From Ga0077530 sp046293075 (lineage in GTDB: Bacteria > Pseudomonadota > Alphaproteobacteria > Rhizobiales > Hyphomicrobiaceae): a DNA stretch of 64,000 bases. The DNA lies in contig JBKBPL010000003.1 in the NCBI GenBank assembly GCA_046293075.1, positions 62,001 through 126,000 on the forward strand, in the 5' to 3' direction. The first letter of the stretch is position 1; every line of letters begins with the position of its first letter. The translations under genes were made by a program, and so were the position numbers. Under the pieces are notes generated by a model. That model saw nothing but the letters and a program-made list of their open reading frames with translations, did no database searches and was not told where the DNA came from. This document shows positions 33,999 to 42,619 of the stretch, piece after piece.

Positions 33999-34333
33999 TC
34001 GCTCGATGCTCCCGCTCCCCATTGTCTCCAATGGGGCGAGGGTCGGGGTGAGGGGCGGCGACAAAACGCCAACGTCGAGCAAGCTCCCGCCCCTCATACT
34101 AACCTTCTTTCCGTCAAGAACGGGAAAAAATGGACCGGTCGCGTTTGCCGCCTGCTCCAGTTCAAAAAAGGCGGGTGGATTCGGAAGGGTGTTCCCTCCC
34201 GGCAGGCGTGCGGGGTCTAGTCTTTATCGCGCCGAAGGCGCGATCATGAGCGATGCCATCACCCCTTGCGCCCAGTCTGCTCATTGCACCATCCTCGCGA
34301 TGCGCCGGGATCAGCGGGACGGAGGGGGACGGC
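33999..34333. other. Intergenic region between moeA and the symporter gene
   Basis: About 335 nt containing the REP-like repeat and, at 34226-34244, a second perfect 8-bp hairpin ATCGCGCC-GAA-GGCGCGAT ending just before an ATGAGC. No gene is recognised. The hairpin may belong to the leader of the symporter gene. Confidence 0.4.
34009..34056. repeat. REP-like intergenic repeat with 8-bp hairpin
   Basis: CTCCCGCTCCCCATTG-TCTC-CAATGGGGCGAGGGTCGGGG: an 8-bp perfect hairpin (34017-34036) next to a G-rich GAGGGTCGGGGTGAGGGG tail. This matches the type of interspersed intergenic repeat, often seen in Hyphomicrobiales, whose reverse strand reads CCCTCACCCCGACCCTCGCCC. It lies about 10 nt after the moeA stop. 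I did not search for other copies. Confidence 0.6.
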
Positions 34334-35710
34334 ATGAGTGTGACCATTGCGGGCATCGTTGGCTATGTCGGCCTGCAGATCCTGATCGGCGCGTGGGTCT
34401 CGCGGCGGATCGCGACCGAGACCGACTATGTGCTCGCCGGGCGGTCTTTCGGCGTCGGCCTTGCCGCCGTCTCGATCTTCGCCACATGGTTTGGCGCCGA
34501 GGTCGTGATCGGCGCCGCTAGCCGCGTCTACACGAGTGGTCTATCGGGGGCGCAGGCCGAGCCCTTCGCCTATGCCGCCGGCATTCTGGTCATGGGTCTC
34601 GTTTTTGCTGCGCGCCTCTGGCGGCGTGGGATTCAGACGCTGGCCGACTTCTTTCGCTTTCGGTTTTCGGAGCGCATCGAGCGGTTGGCCGCAGTGCTGC
34701 TCATCCCCGGCTCGGTGCTGTGGGCGGCGGCGCAGATCCGCGGCTTCGGGCAGATCGTCGGGTCTGCTGCCGGCATCGAGCTCGAGACGGCGCTGACGCT
34801 CGCGGTGATCGCCGTCGTCGTCTACACGGTGCTCGGCGGGCTGCTGGCCGATGCCTATAACGATGCCATCCAGAGCGCGGTGATCGTCGCGGGCCTCTTC
34901 GGGCTGTGCTGGATCGCGGTCTCCGAGGCGGGCGGGATCGCCGCGGGACTTGCGCGGATCGAGCCCGCGCGCTGGCTGGTCTTTCCAGCCGATCAGTCGC
35001 TGCTCGCGCTTATCGAGAAGTGGGCCATCCCGATCTGCGGCTCGGTGGTCGCCGTCGAGCTGATCTCGCGCGTGCTCGCCTGCCGCTCGCCCGAGGTTGC
35101 GCGGGCGGGGGCGACGCTCGGCGGCGTCTGCTATCTGCTGATCGCACTCATCCCGGTGACGCTCGGGCTCATCGGACCGTTTCTCGTGCCCGACATCGCC
35201 GACAGCGAGCAGATCGTGCCTGAGATCGCGCAACGGCATCTGCCGCCGGTGCTCTACGTGCTCTTCGTCGGGGCGCTCATCTCGGCGATCCTGACGACGG
35301 TCGACTCTGCCCTGCTCGCCGCCGGCACGCTGTTGTCACACAACCTGCTGCTGCGCCTCCGTCCGACAGCCTCGGAGCGGATCAAGGTCGCGGTTGCGCG
35401 CGCGTCGGTCGCGACGCTCGGCATCATCGCCTATCTGCTGTCGCTGCGGGCGACGCACATTTCCGATCTTGTGGAACTGGCGTCGGCCTTTGCCAGCGCT
35501 GGCATCTTCGTGACGCTCGTGTTCGGGCTCCTCACGCGCATGGGTGGCGAGTTCAGCGCGTTTGCGGCAATGGCGAGCGGCGCGCTGGTTTGGCTCGCCG
35601 GGGCGCACCTCTTCGAGATCCAGGCGCCCTATGTGGCGGGCCTTGCGGCGGCCGCGATCGCCTACATTGCGGTGGCGCAGTTCGAGCCGCGCTCGCCGGC
35701 GCCCGCCTGA
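34334..35710 (+). CDS. Sodium:solute symporter family protein
   Basis: A 458-residue member of the SSS (sodium/solute symporter) family with about 12-13 hydrophobic segments. Recognisable: the N-terminal DYVLAGRSFG motif, ATWFGAEVVIGAASRVY, LADFFRFRF, AQIRGFGQIVGSAAGIELE, VVVYTVLGGLLADAYNDAIQS and SAILTTVDSALLAAGTLLSHN, a segment linked to Na+ coordination. The substrate is unknown. GGAGGGGG precedes the ATG at 34334; the frame open from 34253 crosses the hairpin and lacks family similarity. Confidence 0.9.
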   Translation: MSVTIAGIVGYVGLQILIGAWVSRRIATETDYVLAGRSFGVGLAAVSIFATWFGAEVVIGAASRVYTSGLSGAQAEPFAYAAGILVMGLVFAARLWRRGIQTLADFFRFRFSERIERLAAVLLIPGSVLWAAAQIRGFGQIVGSAAGIELETALTLAVIAVVVYTVLGGLLADAYNDAIQSAVIVAGLFGLCWIAVSEAGGIAAGLARIEPARWLVFPADQSLLALIEKWAIPICGSVVAVELISRVLACRSPEVARAGATLGGVCYLLIALIPVTLGLIGPFLVPDIADSEQIVPEIAQRHLPPVLYVLFVGALISAILTTVDSALLAAGTLLSHNLLLRLRPTASERIKVAVARASVATLGIIAYLLSLRATHISDLVELASAFASAGIFVTLVFGLLTRMGGEFSAFAAMASGALVWLAGAHLFEIQAPYVAGLAAAAIAYIAVAQFEPRSPAPA

Positions 35711-35713
35711 GGT

Positions 35714-36454
35714 TCATCTGCGACCGCGGAAGCCGGTCGCCAGGACGTACAGCTCGGCGGAATCGGCCCGGCTCGCCTTGGGCTTGACGTGGCGCACGAT
35801 CGCGAAGTCACGCTTCAACATGTCGAGCAGCGACCGCTCGGCGCCGCCTTGAAAGACCTTGGCGAGGAACACACCCCCGGGCGCCAGAACCTCGGCCGCG
35901 AACTGAGCCGCTGCCTCCGCGAGCGCCATGATGCGCAGATGGTCCGTGCTGGCGTGGCCCGTGGTCGGTGCGGCCATGTCTGACAGCACGACATCCGCGC
36001 CGCCATCACGCAGAAGCGCCTTGAGCTTGCCGGGTGCGGCATCGTCCAGGAAGTCAAGCTCCAGGATGGTGACGCCTGCGATCGGATCGATCGGCAAATA
36101 GTCAATGGCAATGACCTGGCTGCGCCCCTCCGCGGCCTTGACGCGCTGTGCCGCCACCTGTGACCAGCCGCCGGGTGCTGCGCCAAGGTCGACGACGCGT
36201 TGTCCGGCCTTCAGGATTCGGTACTTGTCATCGATCTCGATGAGCTTGAAGGCCGCACGCGAGCGCCAGCCTTCGCGCTTGGCGGCGGCGACGTAGGGGT
36301 CATTGAGCTGACGCTCGAGCCAGCGCTGAGAGGATGCCGAGCGCCGGCGCGCGGTCTTGAGGCGGACCCTGAGCTGGCGTGCGCCGCCAAAGCGCTGGCT
36401 GGTCGTGCTCCTGCTGCCGGCGCCCTTTCCCTTGTCCTTGCCCGTTCCCGCCAT
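35714..36454 (-). CDS. rlmE: 23S rRNA (uridine(2552)-2'-O)-methyltransferase RlmE/FtsJ
   Basis: Methylates U2552 of 23S rRNA at the 2'-O position, aiding ribosome assembly. A 246-residue RrmJ-family protein with a basic N-terminal extension (RSTTSQRFGGARQLRVRL) and the Rossmann core: WRSRAAFKLIEID, VVDLGAAPGGWSQVAA (SAM site), LSDMAAPTTGHAS and the catalytic KDKE-type residues including VFLAKVFQGG and SAELYVLATG. It starts directly after the stop of the exopolyphosphatase gene on the same strand, so they form an operon. Confidence 0.96.
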   Translation of the reverse strand: MAGTGKDKGKGAGSRSTTSQRFGGARQLRVRLKTARRRSASSQRWLERQLNDPYVAAAKREGWRSRAAFKLIEIDDKYRILKAGQRVVDLGAAPGGWSQVAAQRVKAAEGRSQVIAIDYLPIDPIAGVTILELDFLDDAAPGKLKALLRDGGADVVLSDMAAPTTGHASTDHLRIMALAEAAAQFAAEVLAPGGVFLAKVFQGGAERSLLDMLKRDFAIVRHVKPKASRADSAELYVLATGFRGRR

Positions 36455-37690
36455 CTATGGCCCGCCGTCGCGGCGCGAGGCGCGGAAGACGCCGTCCTCG
36501 GCCATCAGCGTTGCGAGAATGCCTTCGCGCAGGCCGCGGTCGGCGACGCGCAGCAGGTCGCACGGCCACATGCGCATGAGTGCCTCGAGGATGGCGCAGC
36601 CGGCGAGCACGAGATCGGCGCGATCACGACCGATGCACGGCTCGTTGACGCGCGCTTCGTAGCCCCGCGCCAGCAGATCGGCGGTGACGGTTCGGACCTG
36701 GCTTGATCTCAGCCAGCAGCCGTCGACGCGATTGCGGTCGTAGCGGGGGAGGCGCAGGAAGATGCCGGCGACCGTGGTCACCGTTCCGGACGTGCCGAGC
36801 ATGTGTACGCGGCGATTGTGCATGCGTGCGCGGAAGCCATGCTCACGCTCGAAGGGTGCCAGCAGGTCGGTGACGAAATCGACCATGGCCTCGAAGGCAT
36901 CCTCGTCCACATGACGGCCACCAAAGCGCTCGGCAATGGTGACGACGCCCACCGGCAGCGAGGTCCAGGCCGCAATGCAATGCTGTGCCTCGATGCGGTC
37001 GGCCATTGAGCGGCGCCAGCCGTCGCGGCGCCGGTTGAGGTCGAGCCAGATAAGTTCCGAGGAGCCTCCGCCGATGTCGAACACGAGCACGAGGTCGCTA
37101 TGCTTGTCGATCAGGGCGGCGCAGCCTGAGACGGCGAGGCGCGCCTCCGTCTCGCGGCACACGACCTCGATATCGAGGCCGACTTCGCGACGCACGCGCT
37201 CGAGGAACTCGTCGCCGTTAGCAGCGACGCGGCACGCCTGGGTGGCAATGAGACGCGAGCGCACGACATTCGCCTTGCGGAGCTTCGTCTCGCAGATCCT
37301 AAGGGCCTCGATCGTGCGATGCATGGCAGCGTCGGAAAGCCGGCCGGTCGCCGAGACGCCTTCACCGAGCCGGATGATGCGCGAGAAGGCATCGACGACG
37401 AGGAAGCCGCGCCGTGACGGCCGCGCGACGAGGAGACGACAGTTGTTCGTTCCAAGGTCGAGCGCGCCGTACGTTGGCGCGTGACCGTTGTGTTCGCTGC
37501 GCGGCTCGCCGGTGCGCGCGGGCGTTCGCAGGTTGTGCCCGTTGCTCCTGAAGGACGGCGCCGTGTCGGAGGTGTTGCTGCGAAAGGAGATGGGCTGGAA
37601 GGCGGTGGCGCAGTCCGTCAGCCCCTGCTTGATCGCGGGTGCCAGCTGCGCGGCGGGAGCCGCGGCTCCCTGTTCGTCATCCGCCTCCAT
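36455..37690 (-). CDS. Ppx/GppA family exopolyphosphatase
   Basis: ASKHA-fold phosphatase (411 aa) hydrolysing polyphosphate or pppGpp. Motifs: YGALDLGTNNCRLLVA near residue 75, FSRIIRLGEGVSATG, ETEARLAVSG, LVFDIGGGSSELIWL, then LGTSGTVTTVAGIFL and RADLVLAGCAILEALM. An N-terminal extension of about 70 residues before the fold is low-complexity. The ATG at 37690 is chosen by a GGAG about 10 nt upstream; in-frame ATG 37720 and TTG 37753 are alternatives. Its stop adjoins the rlmE start. Stand-alone ppx, without ppk nearby. Confidence 0.92.
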   Translation of the reverse strand: MEADDEQGAAAPAAQLAPAIKQGLTDCATAFQPISFRSNTSDTAPSFRSNGHNLRTPARTGEPRSEHNGHAPTYGALDLGTNNCRLLVARPSRRGFLVVDAFSRIIRLGEGVSATGRLSDAAMHRTIEALRICETKLRKANVVRSRLIATQACRVAANGDEFLERVRREVGLDIEVVCRETEARLAVSGCAALIDKHSDLVLVFDIGGGSSELIWLDLNRRRDGWRRSMADRIEAQHCIAAWTSLPVGVVTIAERFGGRHVDEDAFEAMVDFVTDLLAPFEREHGFRARMHNRRVHMLGTSGTVTTVAGIFLRLPRYDRNRVDGCWLRSSQVRTVTADLLARGYEARVNEPCIGRDRADLVLAGCAILEALMRMWPCDLLRVADRGLREGILATLMAEDGVFRASRRDGGP

Positions 37691-37881
37691 TGGTGCGATA
37701 CTCCAGCGCCTGGGACGCATGATGCCGCTTGGCAACACCCCGGGTTGGGTCAACAGGCCTCGGTCTGGATCGAACTTGCGCTAAAGTTTAGCAGCTTAAT
37801 CGACGACGTAAAGCGATTGTGATCGCCGCGTGAGGTTCTGAAGGGCTCTGGCCGGGGCGCGAAATAGAGCGAGCGGGCGCC

Positions 37882-38685
37882 ATGATCTGTTGGAAAAGAT
37901 TGGCTTTATTGGCGTTCGCCCTTGGCTGGCAGCCGTGGGCAGCGGCGCCGCTCAAGGCCGAGCCGCCCGACGTGGCGACGGTGGCGGATCGCCTGATCGC
38001 CGCCTACCCCGCATTTCTGGCGCGGCGTGAGGGCAACGCCCTTGTGTGGCGGGACGGCAAGCGTATGGTTATCGACGACGGCCTCGGCCCCAAGACGCCG
38101 GCCGAGCGTCTGGAGGCTCCTGATCTCAAAGACATGCTGGCCACGCCCTATCCGGCCGGGATTGCTCCGCCGCCTCTGCGCGACGCCGATCCCGGGCGGG
38201 CGCGCAACAGTGAGTTCTTCACGGCCATGTACGGCGACTGCCGGCGCGATGACGTGCGCGCCAACCTCATGCCCGTGGTGTGGCTGCCGAAGAAGTGGGG
38301 AAAAACCTTGCAGGTCACGCGCATCAATGGCGTGGCCGAGCGCCTAGCGGCGGTTTCGGCCGAGCTCGACCGACTGCCGGCGCGATTCGACGCCTATCTC
38401 TTCCCCCCTGCCGGCACCTACAACTGTCGGGCCATTGCCGGCACCGCCCGCGTGAGCCCGCACGGTCTCGGCATTGCCATCGACATCGCGACAAGGGAGG
38501 CCGACTACTGGCGCTGGGGGAAGCCCGGGGCCGACGGTCTCCCAGCCTACCGCAACCGCATTCCGCACGAGATCGTCGCCATCTTCGAGAAGCACGGCTT
38601 CATCTGGGGCGGCAAGTGGTATCACTATGACACCATGCACTTCGAATACCGGCCGGAGCTGCTGCCTCCACGATCGGGACACTAG
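37882..38685 (+). CDS. M15-family peptidase, D-alanyl-D-alanine carboxypeptidase-like
   Basis: A secreted 267-residue protein with a signal peptide (WKRLALLAFALGWQPWAAA). The C-terminal half carries the M15 zinc site: SPHGLGIAIDIATR (His and Asp) and HYDTMHFEY (His), with YNCRAIAGTARVS before it. M15 enzymes cleave peptidoglycan stem or D-Ala ends. The ATG begins 5 nt after a weak GGGCGCC region. The coding end overlaps the last 4 nt of the convergent hprK gene. Confidence 0.88.
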   Translation: MICWKRLALLAFALGWQPWAAAPLKAEPPDVATVADRLIAAYPAFLARREGNALVWRDGKRMVIDDGLGPKTPAERLEAPDLKDMLATPYPAGIAPPPLRDADPGRARNSEFFTAMYGDCRRDDVRANLMPVVWLPKKWGKTLQVTRINGVAERLAAVSAELDRLPARFDAYLFPPAGTYNCRAIAGTARVSPHGLGIAIDIATREADYWRWGKPGADGLPAYRNRIPHEIVAIFEKHGFIWGGKWYHYDTMHFEYRPELLPPRSGH

Positions 38686-39149
38686 ACGGGCGGAATGCCG
38701 CGCACGAGCGCCAGCAGCAGCTTGAGATGCGCCGAGGCCTCGAACGGCGCGATGCGGATGAGCGGTACCTCGACATCGAGCAGGTGCCAGGAGGGCACCG
38801 GATCGGGCAGGCGCGCGATGGTGTCGGGGGCCGCGAGTTCGACGGCGAGCACGACGTCGGCCAGGGCCGCGTGGGGGAGTGCCACGATACCGAGACCACG
38901 TACCTCGAGACGGCCGGCAATCGGCTCGGGCGGACGCGCGCGCAGCCCCCGCAGATTCCTCTCGATGATCACCTGATCGTCCGCCACCAGCGTCGCCGTA
39001 TAGTGCCGGCCGTCGATCCACGCGCCCTCCAGGATGCAGCGTAAGGCGAGGTCGGACTTCCCCGCGCCGGGGGGCCCGAGCATCAGCGCCGCGCGCCCCT
39101 GGTCGAGCGCGATCGCGGTGGCGTGGATCTGGCAGGTCGCTCCGCTCAT
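38682..39149 (-). CDS. hprK: HPr kinase/phosphorylase-type protein (short form)
   Basis: A 155-residue protein consisting only of the kinase/phosphorylase domain. Walker A is GPPGAGKS (residues 25-32), followed by LVADDQVIIER, GRLEVRGLGIVALPHA and a VELAAPDTIARLPDP segment. This short form lacks the N-terminal sensor domain of Firmicutes HprK and is typical of alphaproteobacteria, where it phosphorylates HPr in a regulatory nitrogen/carbon PTS. Usually it sits by chvG, EIIA and ptsH genes; none are in this window. It is divergent from the arabinonate dehydratase gene. Confidence 0.9.
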   Translation of the reverse strand: MSGATCQIHATAIALDQGRAALMLGPPGAGKSDLALRCILEGAWIDGRHYTATLVADDQVIIERNLRGLRARPPEPIAGRLEVRGLGIVALPHAALADVVLAVELAAPDTIARLPDPVPSWHLLDVEVPLIRIAPFEASAHLKLLLALVRGIPPV

Positions 39150-39272
39150 GCCCCTGGTGTGGTCCTGGGATCCGCTGGCTGATCAATGCGCCGCACGATG
39201 CCAGTATGTCCGAGCGGAGCGCCTTCGGCTATGGTTCCCTCCGGAAACGTTTTCGCAAGCAGGGCACCTCCC

Positions 39273-41099
39273 ATGAAAAATGGCAAGAAGTCATCGAATG
39301 GCGCGCGCCGCGTGAAGCCTTCGGAGCTGCGCTCCAAGGCGTGGTTCGACAACCCAGACAATGCCGACATGACGGCACTCTACCTCGAGCGCGTCATGAA
39401 CTTCGGCCTGACGCTCGAAGAGCTTCAGTCCGGCAAACCGATCATCGGCATTGCGCAGTCGGGCTCCGACCTTTCGCCGTGCAATCGCCATCACCTTGTC
39501 CTCGCCGAGCGCGTGCGCGAGGGCATCCGCGAGGCCGGCGGTATTGCCTTCGAGTTCCCACTTCATCCGATCCAGGAGACCTGCAAGCGGCCGACCGCGA
39601 GTCTCGACCGCAACCTCGCCTATCTCTCGCTCGTCGAAGTGCTCTACGGCTATCCGCTCGACGGCGTCGTGCTGACCACGGGCTGCGACAAGACCACGCC
39701 CTCGCAGATCATGGCTGCCGCGACTGTCGATATTCCGGCGATCGTGCTCTCGGGCGGCCCCATGCTCAATGGCTGGTTCAAGGGCGAGCGCACGGGCTCC
39801 GGCACGATCGTGTGGAAGGCGCGCGAGATGATGGCGCGCGGCGAGATCGCCTATAAGGAGTTCCTCGAGCTGGTCGCGTCCTCGGCGCCGTCCGCGGGCC
39901 ACTGCAATACCATGGGCACGGCCTCGACCATGAACAGCCTCGCAGAGGCACTGGGCATGAGCCTGCCCGGCTGCGCCGCGATCCCCGGACCCTACCGCGA
40001 GCGCCAGCAGATGGCATATCTGACCGGCAAGCGTATCGTCGAGATGGTGTGGGAGGACCTCAAGCCGTCCGACATCCTGACGCGTGCCGCCTTCGAGAAT
40101 GCGATCGTCGTCAACTCGGCGATCGGCGGCTCCACCAATGCGCCGATCCACCTCAACGCGATTGCGCGCCACATCGGCGTCGAGCTTGACAACGACGATT
40201 GGGAAAAGATCGGCTACGAGATCCCGCTGCTCGTGAACCTGCAGCCTGCGGGCGAGTATCTCGGCGAGGAATATCATCGCGCCGGCGGCGTTCCAGCGGT
40301 TGTCGCGGAGCTGATCGCAAAGGGCAAGATCAACAAGAAGGCCGTGACGGTGAATGGCCGCACACTTTACGAGAACTGTGAAGGCAAGTTCTCCTGGGAC
40401 CGCAACGTCATCAAATCGTACGACGCGCCGATGAAGCGCAATGCCGGCTTCCTCAATCTCAAGGGCAATCTCTTCGATAGCGCGATCATGAAGACCTCGG
40501 TCATCTCCGATGAGTTCCGCGAGCGCTATCTCTCAAACCCCAAGGATCCGGATGCCTTCGAGGGGCGCGCGATCGTCTTCGACGGGCCGGAGGATTACCA
40601 CAAGCGCATCGATGATCCGAAGCTCGAGATCGACGGCACGTGTCTTCTGTTCATGCGCGGTGCGGGACCGGTCGGCTATCCGGGCGCGGCGGAAGTCGTG
40701 AACATGCGCGCGCCCGACTATCTCCTCAAGAAGGGCATCACCTCGCTCCCGTGCATCGGCGACGGGCGCCAGTCGGGAACCTCGGGCAGCCCCTCGATCC
40801 TCAATGCCTCGCCGGAAGCGGCAACGGGCGGCGGGCTCGCCCTCCTCAAGACCGGCGACATCGTGCGCATCGATCTCAGGAGGCGGACAGCCGACATCAA
40901 GATCAGCGCGGCTGAGCTGGCCAAGCGGCGCGAGGCTCTGAAGAAGGCCGGCGGCTACAAGTATCCGGATCATCAGACGCCGTGGCAGGAGATCCAGCGC
41001 GGCATCGTCGATGAGCTGTCGAACGGCATGGTGCTGAAGCCGGCCGTGAAGTACCAGCGGATCGCGAAGACGAAGGGCATTCCCCGCGACAACCACTGA
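39273..41099 (+). CDS. L-arabinonate dehydratase-like IlvD/Edd enzyme
   Basis: Iron-sulfur dehydratase (608 aa) of the IlvD/Edd family, closest by eye to L-arabinonate and D-xylonate dehydratases, which make 2-keto-3-deoxy-pentonates. Seen: WFDNPDNADMTALYLERVMN, SGKPIIGIAQSGSDLSPCNRHH (C70), TTGCDKTTPS (C138), SSAPSAGHCNTMGTAST (C211), GSTNAPIHLNAIARH, and a C-terminus KYQRIAKTKGIPRDNH. The three cluster cysteines are intact. A frame extending upstream lacks the family N-terminus, so I used the ATG at 39273. A strong hairpin follows the stop by 18 nt. Confidence 0.9.
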   Translation: MKNGKKSSNGARRVKPSELRSKAWFDNPDNADMTALYLERVMNFGLTLEELQSGKPIIGIAQSGSDLSPCNRHHLVLAERVREGIREAGGIAFEFPLHPIQETCKRPTASLDRNLAYLSLVEVLYGYPLDGVVLTTGCDKTTPSQIMAAATVDIPAIVLSGGPMLNGWFKGERTGSGTIVWKAREMMARGEIAYKEFLELVASSAPSAGHCNTMGTASTMNSLAEALGMSLPGCAAIPGPYRERQQMAYLTGKRIVEMVWEDLKPSDILTRAAFENAIVVNSAIGGSTNAPIHLNAIARHIGVELDNDDWEKIGYEIPLLVNLQPAGEYLGEEYHRAGGVPAVVAELIAKGKINKKAVTVNGRTLYENCEGKFSWDRNVIKSYDAPMKRNAGFLNLKGNLFDSAIMKTSVISDEFRERYLSNPKDPDAFEGRAIVFDGPEDYHKRIDDPKLEIDGTCLLFMRGAGPVGYPGAAEVVNMRAPDYLLKKGITSLPCIGDGRQSGTSGSPSILNASPEAATGGGLALLKTGDIVRIDLRRRTADIKISAAELAKRREALKKAGGYKYPDHQTPWQEIQRGIVDELSNGMVLKPAVKYQRIAKTKGIPRDNH

Positions 41100-41117
41100 C
41101 ATCCTCGCGCTGAGCCG

Positions 41118-41149
41118 CGGCCCGCGTGGCAGGGATGCCACGCGGGCCG
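41118..41149 (+). terminator. Perfect 14-bp hairpin after arabinonate dehydratase
   Basis: CGGCCCGCGTGGCA, loop GGGA, TGCCACGCGGGCCG, only 18 nt after the dehydratase stop. The very stable stem and position mark transcript termination, though a T run is short (TTGCG). It separates the dehydratase from the panE-like gene. Confidence 0.65.
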
Positions 41150-41209
41150 TTGCGCGACGGGGTGCTGCTTTGCCAGAGTGGCGGGCAGCGAAGTACGAGA
41201 GGATCGGTC

Positions 41210-42142
41210 ATGCGTATTCTGGTCATGGGTTCAGGCGGCGTCGGCGGCTACTTCGGTGGCAGGCTCGCGGCCGCAGGGAACGACGTGACGTTCGTGGCGC
41301 GGGGGGCGCACCTCGCGGCCATGCAAAGGGACGGACTTCTGCTCGACAGCGTGCTCGGCCAGGCGTTGATCAAGCCAGTGCGTGCCGTGCGCGATCCTGC
41401 CGAGGCCGCCAAGCCCGACCTAGTGATCTTCGCGACCAAGATGGGTGATGCCGAGGGGGCCGCGGGTCAGCTCAAGCCGTTGGTCGGTCCCGATACGATC
41501 GTCATCGCTTTTCAGAACGGCGTTGAGGGCGCCGATGTCATCAAGCGCGTGGTGCCAGAGGCGCATGTCATTCCGGGCGTCGCGCGCATTGCCTCGCATA
41601 TCTCGCGGCCCGGCGTGATCGAGCACGCGAGCCAATTCGCGCGCATCGAGTTCGCCGAGCCGGACGGTTCGAAGAACGCGAAGCTCGAGGCCTTCCACGC
41701 ACTGTGCAAAGGAGCCGGGATCGACGCCATCATGCCGTCGGACATTCGCCGTGCGCAGTGGATCAAATTCGCCATGCTCGCGCCGTTCTCGGGCGTCACG
41801 ACTCTCACGGGGCACGCGGCGTCGGTGCTGCGGGCGACGCCCGGGACGTATGCCTTGCTCCGCTCGGCCGTCCAGGAGGTGATCGACGTGGCGAGGGCCG
41901 AAGGTGTCAGCATCAAGCCCGATGACTTCGAGAGCGTGATGAAGACCATCGACCAGCTCCCCGATGCCATGACGTCCTCGATGGCCCACGACAGGCGCGC
42001 AGGCAAGCCGCTCGAAGTCGAGTGGCTGTCGGGCGGTGTGGTGCGTGCCGGCGCCCGCCACGGCGTGCCGACGCCGACCCACGCCTTCATCGCGCAGGCG
42101 CTGTCGGTGGATGCGCCCGGCAGGCCGCGGGACGCCGCATGA
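41210..42142 (+). CDS. Ketopantoate reductase PanE/ApbA family protein
   Basis: NADPH-binding oxidoreductase (310 aa). The Rossmann motif is GSGGVGGYFGGRLAAAG at residues 8-24; other marks are DLVIFATKMGDAE, VIAFQNGVEGADVIK, GVARIASHISRPGVIEH, and KxxK-type WIKFAMLAPFSGVTTLTG. Family members make pantoate, but many bacteria hold paralogues acting on other 2-keto acids, so the precise activity is open. The ATG at 41210 follows a GAGAGGATC site. Confidence 0.88.
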   Translation: MRILVMGSGGVGGYFGGRLAAAGNDVTFVARGAHLAAMQRDGLLLDSVLGQALIKPVRAVRDPAEAAKPDLVIFATKMGDAEGAAGQLKPLVGPDTIVIAFQNGVEGADVIKRVVPEAHVIPGVARIASHISRPGVIEHASQFARIEFAEPDGSKNAKLEAFHALCKGAGIDAIMPSDIRRAQWIKFAMLAPFSGVTTLTGHAASVLRATPGTYALLRSAVQEVIDVARAEGVSIKPDDFESVMKTIDQLPDAMTSSMAHDRRAGKPLEVEWLSGGVVRAGARHGVPTPTHAFIAQALSVDAPGRPRDAA

Positions 42143-42323
42143 AGCGCGCCCCGGCTGTAGAAAACGCCGCTACAGCTCAAAGTGGAAAATGATGCCAGGA
42201 GGTTGCTCTGTCGCAACGCGTCCATTAAATTAACTTTCATCCGCCTCGGGGGAGACGGGAATTGGCCATCGCTGTGGCGATCTCGCCACAATGCTTGATG
42301 GCGAGGATGACGGGGGGTTACCC

Positions 42324-42563
42324 ATGATCATGCGTGCCGGCATCGCGTTGGCCCTCATCCTGACACTTGCGGGCTGCCGCGGCGATCTTGCTCGGATGAA
42401 TCTTGGCGGACCGGGCTACGGCGCGGCCGCACAGGCGCACGAGCGCTTCAGCATCGACCGATTGCCCGAAAAGACGATGGGCGATCGTATGCTCGCGGCC
42501 ATGGCGCTGGAGCGCGTCACCGGCCTGAAGCCAGACCCCGCCCGCTTCCTCGATCATCGCTGA
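42324..42563 (+). CDS. Small lipoprotein, hypothetical
   Basis: A 79-residue protein with a lipoprotein signal (IALALILTLAGC, lipobox LAGC), a short mature region GRDLARMNLGGPGYG-like after it, and a charged helical end (MLAAMALERVTGLKPDPARF). No family is recognised. The ATG at 42324 follows GGGGGG at proper spacing and starts the signal peptide; an upstream in-frame TTG at 42291 adds residues without signal features. It is convergent with the ROK kinase gene. Confidence 0.7.
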   Translation: MIMRAGIALALILTLAGCRGDLARMNLGGPGYGAAAQAHERFSIDRLPEKTMGDRMLAAMALERVTGLKPDPARFLDHR

Positions 42564-42619
42564 CGGGCCGGCTTTTCCCTTCCTCTCGCGCCGCCCTGGG
42601 CTGATCGGCGCGCTCGCGG

